Source of the DNA: Oscillospiraceae bacterium | GTDB taxonomy: Bacteria; Bacillota; Clostridia; Oscillospirales; Oscillospiraceae | DNA length: 64,000 nucleotides | Assembly (NCBI GenBank): GCA_015068245.1 | Contig: SVKU01000007.1 | Coordinates: 1-64,000, forward strand | Direction: 5' to 3' | In this document: in pieces, positions 22,516 through 29,794 of the stretch | How the letters are laid out: the number at the start of each line of letters is the position of its first letter | Position numbering within the stretch: the first letter of the stretch is position 1 | Position numbers and translations under genes: made by a program | The notes under the pieces: model-generated | Database searches by the model: none | Told to the model about the DNA's origin: nothing | Seen by the model: the letters and a program-made list of their open reading frames with translations, nothing else

Positions 22516-24438
22516 TTACAATGTCATTGCTATATCAAACGCTCCACGCACCGCTTGCTGAACGGTGCCTACCTTTTTGCAGTCGCCGATAAAGGTGAAT
22601 GGTATGCCTTCAACTATCAGCCCTTCGGCTGCGGCAGTTTTGCTTCTGAAACCAACGCACAGCACCACGCTGTCTGCTTCCAGCTTCTGCTCGGTGCCGT
22701 CAGAGTCCAAATAGGAAACGTATCCGTCGTGGATACCGGAACAGCGACCGTTTACCACGGTGTGGAGGTTTTCACGTTCGTTAAGTTCAATATCCATAGC
22801 CCACTTGTAGGTGAACCATGCGTCGGGAGCAATTTTTGACTGCATTTCAAGAATTGTTACGTCTTTGCCCAGCCATGCCAGATGGATACCTGTTTCTGCG
22901 CCCACCTGACCGCCGCCGATAATGACTACCTTTTGACCCAGCTTGTCTTCGTTGCCGAAAACGTCGGGAGCCTTAACGGTCTGGTCAACGCCGGGAATGG
23001 GAATGACCAGCGGGTCAGCACCGATGGCGATGATGACATGGTCGGGATCCTCAGCAGCCAGCAATTTCTTTGTGGCTGTGGTGTTCATGCGAACCTCTAT
23101 GTCCCGCTTGCTGACCTGAGTCATAAGGTATTTCTTGAATCTTCCAAGATCCCGCTTGAACTCTGCGTGATCGGCAAAGTTAAGCTGACCGCCAAGACGG
23201 TCTTTCTCCTCAAACAGAACAACCTTATGACCTCTGTCTGCCAGATAGATTGCAGCCTGCATACCGGCGGGGCCTCCGCCAACAACGCATATCTTTTTAC
23301 CGCCTGCCGTAGGCAGAATATACTTGTCCAGCTTATCTTCGATGCCGATGGTGGGGTTGACCGAGCAGACAAAATGGTCGTAATAGCAGGCTCCGTCGTG
23401 ACATTTGAAGCATTTTATGCAGGGTCTTACGTCTTCGCCTCGACCTTCGTATGCTTTTTTCGGAACCTCGGGATCAGCGATGATGCCACGAGCCATGGTT
23501 ACGAAATCGGCCTTACCTGATGCGATTATTTCCTCAGCCTGTTCAAGATTCTGGATTGCGCCGATAGCCACAACAGGAATGTTGACCCCTGATTTTTTTA
23601 TTGCTTCGGCGTACTTGACGTTAGGAGTGTCGGGCAGGAATCCGGAGGGGTGGGTGGTGGTGAAGTAGCGGGCATTGTTCATGCCGCAGGAGCAATGGAG
23701 CAGGTCAACTCTGCCCTCCAGCAGCTTTACGAACTCAATGCTGTCTTCAATGGTAATGCCGCCGGGATCGACCTCGGAAACGGAGAACCGCAGCTCAATA
23801 AGGAAATCTTTGCCGCAGCGTTTTTTTATCTCGTCAATTATCATCAGTGGATATCTGGCACGGTTTTCAAGACTGCCGCCGAACTCGTCGGTACGCTTAT
23901 TGTCGCGTTTGCTCAGAAATTGAGCCCATTCGCCGCCGTGACCGATGTGGAACATACACATATCAAATCCGGCTTTTTTGACTATCTCGGCAGCGTCGCC
24001 GAACATTTTGACCTTTTTCTCGATGATCTCACGGGGCATTTCAACGCTCTGACGACCCAGCTTTGTAAAACCGGGGCCAACGGCGTAATACTGGTCATAG
24101 CGGAACTGGTCGCTCAGCTGCATGGAAGCCACGGCACCGAAATGGTGGACCCTTGCAGCCAGCTCGTAAAGGCTCCGCAGACCCTCGGTTGTGTAAGGGT
24201 TGATGTGCAGGTGGCTGCCGTCGGATTTGGTATCGGGGTTGACCTGAACGCCTGTGCAGGTGACCATGGCGGCACCGCCTTTGGCACGGCCTGAAAAGTG
24301 GGTTATGACAGACTCCTGAAAGCTCAGCTGCCCGTTTTGCAGAGCATGAACGCCTGTAGGGGCGGTGAAAATGCGGTTTTTGAAAAGTGTGTTGCCTACC
24401 TTCATGGGCGAAAGCAGGTGAGGGTATTTGTTGTTCAT
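22516..24438 (-). CDS. OYE-family FMN/Fe-S/FAD reductase 1 (BaiCD/dienoyl-CoA reductase type)
   Basis: 640 residues. An N-terminal Old Yellow Enzyme barrel ('NRIFTAPTG', 'HIGHGGEWAQFLSKRDNKRTDEFGGSLENR' region about 164-192) is followed by a [4Fe-4S] site (C340, C343, C346, C358). An FAD domain ('VVGGGPAGMQAA', about 385) and a nested NAD(P) domain ('VVIIGGGQVGAETG', about 507) complete it. This architecture is that of 2,4-dienoyl-CoA reductase, BaiCD/BaiH, enoate and daidzein reductases, which reduce conjugated C=C bonds with NAD(P)H. Translated after the UGSC protein 1 gene across a 160-nt repeat spacer; ribosome site GGAGG. Probably last gene of the P3 operon. The substrate is undetermined. 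Confidence 0.9.
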   Translation of the reverse strand: MNNKYPHLLSPMKVGNTLFKNRIFTAPTGVHALQNGQLSFQESVITHFSGRAKGGAAMVTCTGVQVNPDTKSDGSHLHINPYTTEGLRSLYELAARVHHFGAVASMQLSDQFRYDQYYAVGPGFTKLGRQSVEMPREIIEKKVKMFGDAAEIVKKAGFDMCMFHIGHGGEWAQFLSKRDNKRTDEFGGSLENRARYPLMIIDEIKKRCGKDFLIELRFSVSEVDPGGITIEDSIEFVKLLEGRVDLLHCSCGMNNARYFTTTHPSGFLPDTPNVKYAEAIKKSGVNIPVVAIGAIQNLEQAEEIIASGKADFVTMARGIIADPEVPKKAYEGRGEDVRPCIKCFKCHDGACYYDHFVCSVNPTIGIEDKLDKYILPTAGGKKICVVGGGPAGMQAAIYLADRGHKVVLFEEKDRLGGQLNFADHAEFKRDLGRFKKYLMTQVSKRDIEVRMNTTATKKLLAAEDPDHVIIAIGADPLVIPIPGVDQTVKAPDVFGNEDKLGQKVVIIGGGQVGAETGIHLAWLGKDVTILEMQSKIAPDAWFTYKWAMDIELNERENLHTVVNGRCSGIHDGYVSYLDSDGTEQKLEADSVVLCVGFRSKTAAAEGLIVEGIPFTFIGDCKKVGTVQQAVRGAFDIAMTL

Positions 24439-24598
24439 AAAAACCTCCGGTTTTTAGGGGTTAGGATTTTGGATTTAGGGGCTAGGGAGATGTGTCGGCC
24501 GTTGGCCGACGTATTCAAAAGTTGCCGCAGGCGACACCCTTCCCTAGCCGCTAATCCCTAATTGCTAATCCCTATACGTTCTGCTCTGGCAGAACGTA
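24439..24598 (-). repeat. UGSC-OYE spacer, left inverted copy
   Basis: Read on the minus strand this spacer is almost identical to 29661-29794. The shared parts are an ACGTTCTGC-CAGAGC-AGAACGT hairpin, TAGGGATTAGCAATTAGGGATTA, a GTCGCC/GGCCGACA block, CCTAACCCCTAAAAA and the ribosome site CCGGAGG. This copy has an extra 27-nt block beside the short GTCGCC/GTCGGCC repeat and a few substitutions. It contains no gene. Confidence 0.85.
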
Positions 24599-26287
24599 TC
24601 AATACTCAATATAACTCGGTTTCGCAGTGCGGTACTGCTTCACCAGCTCGTCCCAGTTTGCGGGCAGTTTTATCTTAGCGCAGGAGGGGCCGCCGTGGTC
24701 GCCGCCGCCGCCAAGGACGGTTACCATATTGCCTGCCTGACCGCCTGCAACCAGCAGGAACATATGGTCGGTGGACCAGAATGTCCGGGTGGAAGCTTCG
24801 TTGTCAAGGGGCAGCTCTGCGGTTTTGGGAATGTGGTTGTTCATTATAAGCCATGCCAGGTCAACGTCCTTTGCGGGCTTGCGGGCATATTCAACGGCGT
24901 AGTTGAGAATACGCTGCTTTGTCCATCCGGCTTCGGCCATCATTTTTGCGCATTTGGGAGTAAGAATAACGGCCATGCCCGGATCCCAGCCGTAAGGATC
25001 CTGCTTGCACAGAGCCTTGAGCACGGCGGGAACGGTGGTGCAGGTAGACACTCGATGCTCCTGAGGCCAGAACATGGTAACGGCGGAATCATCTTCGTCC
25101 AGACCGAAATCCACATGGAGAGGCAGCCAGGGATTGTGGTCGGCGTTTTCGCCCAGGCAGAAGCCGTAACGGAACTCATGACCCATTTCAGAAAGGTCTT
25201 CGACGCCGGGACGAATGCCGCCGATATTCATAACGATGTAGCCGAAAGCTCTTGCGATGGTTGTGTTGGCACGGAAAGCGGGGGTCAGAGCGTGGTCGGC
25301 GGTGTTGTAGCCGATGTCTTTGGCCACCTTGCCGGAAAGGGTGATGACAGGGCCCCAGGTGGACTGGCTGCAGCACCAGCCTTCCCAGTAAATTTTGGGA
25401 TCCATGGCAGCTTCAATGGCGGCGATGAGCACAGGCATATAAATGGGCAGACAACCTGCCATGCAGGCATTTACGGCTATTTTTTCCACCGTTGCAACAC
25501 CCATCATGGGAGGTATTTTTGCAACAACATGGTCACGGGGCAGGTCGGTACCCTTGAGCATCTCTTCCACAGCCTCACGGGTGGGAATGCGGATAGGAGT
25601 GCCGTTGGTCCAGCCATAGGAATAGAACAGGTCGGAAATTTCGTCAGCGGTTCCGCTGAAGGTGCCTGTGGCCAGATCCTGACTTGCGGGAGTGGGGCTC
25701 TGTTCTTCCTCGGTCAGAGGAGAAGTCAGAGCGTCCATCAGCTCGTCTGCAAAGACAGGGGCACCTGCGCCCATGTTTTTCTCGGTGGTTTCCAGATCGG
25801 AGTGACCGAATATGTCCAGCACATCGGGCATATATGAAATGACCCTCAAACCGGGTACGCAGCGGGCTTTTACGCCGCGGATGCCGGCAGAGTAGGTGCG
25901 GGGCACAACAGCCATGGCAGTGGGCTTGCCCTGCTTTTCGATATAAGCGGCGTTGTATCCCAAAAACAGAGAACTGGAAGGCACTGCGCCATAGAATACG
26001 AGCGCACAGTCTATCTCGTCCAGCCATTTGTGGAAGGACTCTGCGACTTCTTCGTCCTTGGCAATGTCGGTGGTTTCGGTTTCATAAACGAAATAGGAAA
26101 ACTTTGCTTCGGGATATTTGGCAAGAATATGCTTTTCAACCACCTGCAGCATAAAGGTGGCAACCTTCATAAAGTCGCCGAACATACCGATGGTTTTGCC
26201 ATTGAGGGTATCCATGCGGGGTGAAAGACCAAAAAGCTGAGACTGGTCAACCTCTGCCCATGGGGACAATACGTCAGTGTATATCAT
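24599..26287 (-). CDS. UGSC-family protein 1, motif replaced by PSSS
   Basis: 562 residues. The N-terminal part (about 1-190) resembles the UGSC (seleno)protein domain ('ALVFYGAVPSSSLFLGYNAAYIEKQGKPTA'-like segment about 95-125). Where the family has Sec/Cys-Gly-Ser-Cys it has P103-S-S-S106, so the redox motif is lost. The C-terminal part (about 210-562; 'GWTNGTPIRIPTREAVEEML', 'MAGCLPIYMPVLIAA', 'GGGGDHGGPSC') is a second conserved domain found with UGSC proteins; function unknown. AGGAGG ribosome site. Followed by an OYE-type reductase, as is its paralogue at 27984. Possibly a non-catalytic partner of that paralogue. No in-frame TGA occurs at the motif. Confidence 0.75.
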   Translation of the reverse strand: MIYTDVLSPWAEVDQSQLFGLSPRMDTLNGKTIGMFGDFMKVATFMLQVVEKHILAKYPEAKFSYFVYETETTDIAKDEEVAESFHKWLDEIDCALVFYGAVPSSSLFLGYNAAYIEKQGKPTAMAVVPRTYSAGIRGVKARCVPGLRVISYMPDVLDIFGHSDLETTEKNMGAGAPVFADELMDALTSPLTEEEQSPTPASQDLATGTFSGTADEISDLFYSYGWTNGTPIRIPTREAVEEMLKGTDLPRDHVVAKIPPMMGVATVEKIAVNACMAGCLPIYMPVLIAAIEAAMDPKIYWEGWCCSQSTWGPVITLSGKVAKDIGYNTADHALTPAFRANTTIARAFGYIVMNIGGIRPGVEDLSEMGHEFRYGFCLGENADHNPWLPLHVDFGLDEDDSAVTMFWPQEHRVSTCTTVPAVLKALCKQDPYGWDPGMAVILTPKCAKMMAEAGWTKQRILNYAVEYARKPAKDVDLAWLIMNNHIPKTAELPLDNEASTRTFWSTDHMFLLVAGGQAGNMVTVLGGGGDHGGPSCAKIKLPANWDELVKQYRTAKPSYIEY

Positions 26288-26317
26288 GTAAGTTTCCTCC
26301 TGAAATTTTTAAAATCA

Positions 26318-26443
26318 CGCTGTCATCCCGAACATTGAGAGGTCAGCAAGGTCAGCTTGCTGACCGGAGTGACCGAAGAATCTTTTGATTTAAGTTGCTG
26401 AAATGTTCGGATAAGATCCTTCGCATTCGCTCAGGATGACAAG
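26318..26443. repeat. REP-like palindromic element
   Basis: The ends CTGTCATCCCGAACATT and 'CAGGATGACA' are inverted. Inside are GGTCAGC-AAGGTCAGC-TTGCTGACC and 'GAAGAATCTTTT...GATCCTTCGCATTCGC'. It lies between amidohydrolase 2 and UGSC protein 1 on the same transcript and might act as a processing or partial termination site. Confidence 0.6.
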
Positions 26444-26506
26444 GGGAACGCAGAGAGCAATAAGTTACTGACTTCTGCTCCCTGATCCCTGACCCCTGCC
26501 CCCTGT

Positions 26507-27730
26507 TTACTCCTTTATCACAACGCCGCGGTTCATAACGAACTCAACGTGGCTCAGGGCGTCAAAGGTTTCGTCTATCTCGTCTTTGACGGCAATGATG
26601 TTGGCCTTCTTGCCCACCTCGATGGAACCCACTTCGTCGAAGATACCGCAGACTATGGCGGCGTTGATGGTGGCAGCGTCGATAACATCGGCAACAGACA
26701 GACCTGCCTTGTACAGCAGCTTCATTTCGCCCACAGGCATTGTGGCCACATGAGGCTGGGATTCCATTCTCATGGTGTCGGTGCCAACGGCGACCATACC
26801 GCCGGCCTTGAAGAAGCGTGCCACGTTGTCTACACAGATGGCTTCCTGCTCCTGAGTGTCAACCATAGGCATGGGCGGCATCCCTCCACCGGGTCCACCG
26901 GGACCGCCCGGTCCTCCGGGTCCGCCAGGACCCTTGCCGGACTTCATCTTTTCCTCTTCCTCGGGAGAAAGGGGAGGACGGGGAGCGTTTATGGTGCAGA
27001 GCGTGGGAACAACGGCAACGCCCTGAGCTACCATTCGTTCTATATATTCGTCGGGCACACGGTCGGTGGGCATGTGGCAAAACTCAGGCATTCCGGCGTC
27101 CAGCAGCAGAGGCACATGCTCGGCAGCAAGAACGTGAGCGCAGCACCATACCCCACGGTCTTTTGCTGTTTCAACTATAGCTTTCAGCTTTTCAAGGGTA
27201 ATAAGAGGCTTTGCGCCGAACATGGCATCGCCGCCATCAACAGCGGTTTTTATGCCATCGCAGCCCATGTCGATAAGCTCGTTTACCGCATCAATACAGT
27301 CCTGTTCGGTCTGACAGCCGTAGCCGGTCTCGGCACCATCGGACATAACATGGCTGTAACCGTGGTATTCGGTAACGAAACGTCCGCAGGTCTGGCAGTG
27401 GGCGCATTCTGGATTTTCAATGGTGTCGCGGTAAGCCAAAAATGTTTCGGTGGGGTAGGTGTTTTTGTCGTTTCCTATGCCCAGGTCACGGACGGTGGTA
27501 ACGCCTGCCTGAGCCCAGCTTTTCAGAGCACGGTCGTTGTATTCGATGGGGCCGGTAACGATGTGCATATGAGCATCGATAACGCCGGGCAGTACGGAAG
27601 CATAGCCGGACATATCGTGGATTTCGTCGGCACTGTCGAAGCTGCCGATACCGGCGATGATGCCGTCTTCCACCAGAATATCGGCAGTTTTGCCTCCAAA
27701 AATTGCACAGTTTTTAAGCAATGTTTTCAT
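26507..27730 (-). CDS. Amidohydrolase-superfamily enzyme 2 with GGP insert
   Basis: 407 residues, paralogous to the enzyme at 18707. Metal motifs are visible: 'DAHMH' (H54, H56), 'GCDGIKTAV' (K161), 'CAHV' (H199), 'EFCHMPTDRVPD' (H219), 'AVGTDT' (D318). Residues about 266-288 hold a GGP-repeat insert in the loop after the strand carrying 'VVPTLCT'. The paralogue has its insert about 130 residues earlier, before the Lys strand. It is the first gene behind sigma-54 promoter 27778-27793, with UGSC protein 1 and OYE 1 downstream. GAAAGGA ribosome site. Likely hydrolyses a cyclic or amide substrate in the cytoplasm; identity unknown. Confidence 0.85.
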   Translation of the reverse strand: MKTLLKNCAIFGGKTADILVEDGIIAGIGSFDSADEIHDMSGYASVLPGVIDAHMHIVTGPIEYNDRALKSWAQAGVTTVRDLGIGNDKNTYPTETFLAYRDTIENPECAHCQTCGRFVTEYHGYSHVMSDGAETGYGCQTEQDCIDAVNELIDMGCDGIKTAVDGGDAMFGAKPLITLEKLKAIVETAKDRGVWCCAHVLAAEHVPLLLDAGMPEFCHMPTDRVPDEYIERMVAQGVAVVPTLCTINAPRPPLSPEEEEKMKSGKGPGGPGGPGGPGGPGGGMPPMPMVDTQEQEAICVDNVARFFKAGGMVAVGTDTMRMESQPHVATMPVGEMKLLYKAGLSVADVIDAATINAAIVCGIFDEVGSIEVGKKANIIAVKDEIDETFDALSHVEFVMNRGVVIKE

Positions 27731-27777
27731 GGTTAAGTTCCTTTCGGCTGATACAATATCAATATATATTTATGCAT

Positions 27778-27793
27778 AGCAAAAAACGTGCCA
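27778..27793 (-). promoter_or_regulatory. Sigma-54 promoter for amidohydrolase 2 operon
   Basis: On the minus strand, TGGCAC-GTTTT-TTGCT, a full -24/-12 match, preceded by CTTATC exactly as upstream of beta-helix protein 1. It is divergent from the promoter at 27862-27877. Confidence 0.85.
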
Positions 27794-27810
27794 GATAAGA
27801 ATTATGCTGT

Positions 27811-27855
27811 CATACTGAGTGCCGCCCCTGCGCTGACGTTTTAGATGACAGCAAA
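27811..27855. promoter_or_regulatory. Inverted repeat between divergent sigma-54 promoters (possible activator site)
   Basis: TGCTGTCAT and ATGACAGCA arms face each other across about 24 nt. The dyad lies between the two -24 boxes and could bind an enhancer-binding activator, although it is closer to both promoters than usual. A CAGGTCA/TGACCTG pair downstream of the second promoter (about 27914-27950) is another candidate. Confidence 0.35.
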
Positions 27856-27861
27856 ATCGCC

Positions 27862-27877
27862 TGGCACGATTTATGCT
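27862..27877 (+). promoter_or_regulatory. Sigma-54 promoter for UGSC protein 2 and OYE 2
   Basis: TGGCAC-GATTT-ATGCT with GG and GC 10 nt apart. About 105 nt of leader precede the first gene. Confidence 0.75.
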
Positions 27878-27983
27878 TATTTAAGTCGTATAACAAAACA
27901 CAACCGATGCTGACAGGTCAACAGCGCAGAAATGATACAACTGACCTGCACCATTACAAAAACTTATTACGGAGGAAACGGCT

Positions 27984-29660
27984 TTGGATATGAAATATAC
28001 TGTTCTTTCACCATGGGCAAAGAGCGATCACCTGAAAAAGTATCCCATCAACCCCCGTCCCGCTGATTTAAAAGGCAAAACGATAGGACTTTATGCTTCC
28101 TTTAAGGAATACCACCCGTATTTCAACAGGGAACTGGAGCGTCAGCTGTCTGCCGCCTTGCCGGAAACGAAGTTTTCCCACTTTACCTATATCGTCGACA
28201 CCTGCGAGATAAAAAACGACCCGACCAACTATGAAGATTTCAAAGCATGGCTTGCCACTGTTGATGCGGTTATCGGCGTTGGTGCAGACATGGGATCATG
28301 CGCTTTGTATATGGGCTATAACTTTGCCCAAATAGAACAGCTTGGAGTACCCGCTGTGCTGCTGAGTAAGTATCAATACCTGTCCTCTGCTTCAAAGGGA
28401 GCGGGTGCAAGAGGATATCCCGGCCTGCGCATCGTTACATATGACGGCCCCGGATTCGTGCCCAACGACGTGGATTGCGACAAGTGGACCCGAGAGACCT
28501 ACGGCGTCACCATAGCAAATATGCTGCAGGACATCATAAACGCACTGACTTCCCCGTTGACCGAAGAAGAAAAGGCTCCCGCAGACCCTTACGACTGGTC
28601 GTCGGAAACCTTTACCGGAACCCTTGATGAAGTCAACGCATGGATGTACAGCCACGGGTGGACAAACGGTACACCTGTTGTACCGCCTACCAGAGAAGCC
28701 GTGGACGAGATGCTCAAAGGCACAGATTTGCCGGCAGACTATGTTGTGGCAGAACTTCCGCCCCTGAACGGCAAGGCAACGGTGGAAAAAATCGCAATAA
28801 ACGGCGTTATGGCGGGCTGCCTGCCCACTTATATGCCTCTGCTTATAGCCATGGTTGAAGGTATGGCAGATGATATCATCAAGCTGGAAGGCTGGACCTG
28901 CTCCAACGCAGGCTGGTCACCCACCATAGTGGTCAGCGGTCCCATTGCCAAAACTGTCGGATTGAACTGCGACCGCAACCTGTTCTCGCCTTACACCAAG
29001 GCGGCATCATGCCTGTCCAGAGCCATTGGATACATGATAATGAACATCAGCGGCTGTCGCTCGCAGGTTGAAGATATGAGCGGTCCCGGCTGCGACTGCC
29101 GATTTGGTATCTGTATTGCCGAAAACGAAGAAGAAACTCCCTGGACTACCTTGCCTGCCGACCTTGGCCTGAAGGACGGGGATAATGCCGTTACCCTGTT
29201 CTGGCCAAGTGAGAAGCACCAGATACCTGTAACTTCCCCCAGCGCAGCCCTTGGAACCTTATGCGGGCTGTGGCACGGCGGATTTGACGTAGGTGCCATG
29301 ATAACCCTGCCGCCGGAAAGTGCGAAGCAGTTTGCTGCTGCCGGCTATACCAAGCAGGATATTCTGGACTATGTCAAGGAATACAACCGCCGTCCGTCCA
29401 GCGAGATACCCAGGGCAGCCATTGGCAACAACCACCCCAGAGAAGGGCTTGTGTTCCCGGCACCCGGTCTTGTTCATTCGGCACCCTTGTTCTGGAACAC
29501 GGAACATATGTTTGTGGTTGTGGGCGGACGCGACTGGGGTATGTGCTACCTTGGAGGCGGTGACCACGGCGGCCCTGTATGCAAAAAGGCCGTGCTGCCA
29601 AAGCGCTGGGACGAACTGGCAGAGAAGTATAAGCAGATACCGAATTACGTTGAGTATTGA
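27984..29660 (+). CDS. UGSC-family protein 2, motif MGSC
   Basis: 558 residues, paralogous to the protein at 24599. The segment 'VDAVIGVGADMGSCALYMGYN' (positions about 93-113) aligns with the UGSC motif but has Met in place of Sec/Cys (M103-G-S-C106). The codon is ATG, not TGA. The C-terminal domain ('GWTNGTPVVPPTREAVDEML', 'MAGCLPTYMPLLIAM', 'YLGGGDHGGPVC') is shared with paralogue 1. The start is probably the TTG at 27984, because GGAGG is 8 nt upstream; the next ATG at 27990 would be 14 nt away. Driven by a sigma-54 promoter and followed by OYE 2 across a conserved spacer. Function unknown; co-occurrence with OYE and amidohydrolases suggests the same pathway. Confidence 0.75.
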   Translation: MDMKYTVLSPWAKSDHLKKYPINPRPADLKGKTIGLYASFKEYHPYFNRELERQLSAALPETKFSHFTYIVDTCEIKNDPTNYEDFKAWLATVDAVIGVGADMGSCALYMGYNFAQIEQLGVPAVLLSKYQYLSSASKGAGARGYPGLRIVTYDGPGFVPNDVDCDKWTRETYGVTIANMLQDIINALTSPLTEEEKAPADPYDWSSETFTGTLDEVNAWMYSHGWTNGTPVVPPTREAVDEMLKGTDLPADYVVAELPPLNGKATVEKIAINGVMAGCLPTYMPLLIAMVEGMADDIIKLEGWTCSNAGWSPTIVVSGPIAKTVGLNCDRNLFSPYTKAASCLSRAIGYMIMNISGCRSQVEDMSGPGCDCRFGICIAENEEETPWTTLPADLGLKDGDNAVTLFWPSEKHQIPVTSPSAALGTLCGLWHGGFDVGAMITLPPESAKQFAAAGYTKQDILDYVKEYNRRPSSEIPRAAIGNNHPREGLVFPAPGLVHSAPLFWNTEHMFVVVGGRDWGMCYLGGGDHGGPVCKKAVLPKRWDELAEKYKQIPNYVEY

Positions 29661-29794
29661 TACGTTCTGCCAGAGCAGAACGTATAGGGATTAGCAATTA
29701 GGGATTAACAGTTAGGGAAGGGTGTCGCCAACGGCCGACACATCTCCCTAGCCCCTAAATCCAAAATCCTAACCCCTAAAAACCGGAGGTTTTT
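29661..29794 (+). repeat. UGSC-OYE spacer, right copy
   Basis: Inverted counterpart of 24439-24598, nearly identical over its whole length apart from a missing 27-nt block and a few substitutions. It includes the hairpin ACGTTCTGCC/GGCAGAACGT type just after the stop codon and the GGAGG ribosome site of OYE 2. Confidence 0.85.

Noticed and set aside
4700-27000. GGP inserts as collagen-like triple helices
   Set aside because: The repeat is Gly-Gly-Pro with Met and Asp and few Gly-Pro-Pro triplets; the inserts are inside folded cytoplasmic enzymes, where a collagen triple helix is unlikely.
27984-29660. Selenoprotein with TGA-encoded Sec at the UGSC motif
   Set aside because: The codon at the motif is ATG in this gene and a Pro codon in the paralogue; no in-frame TGA is present.
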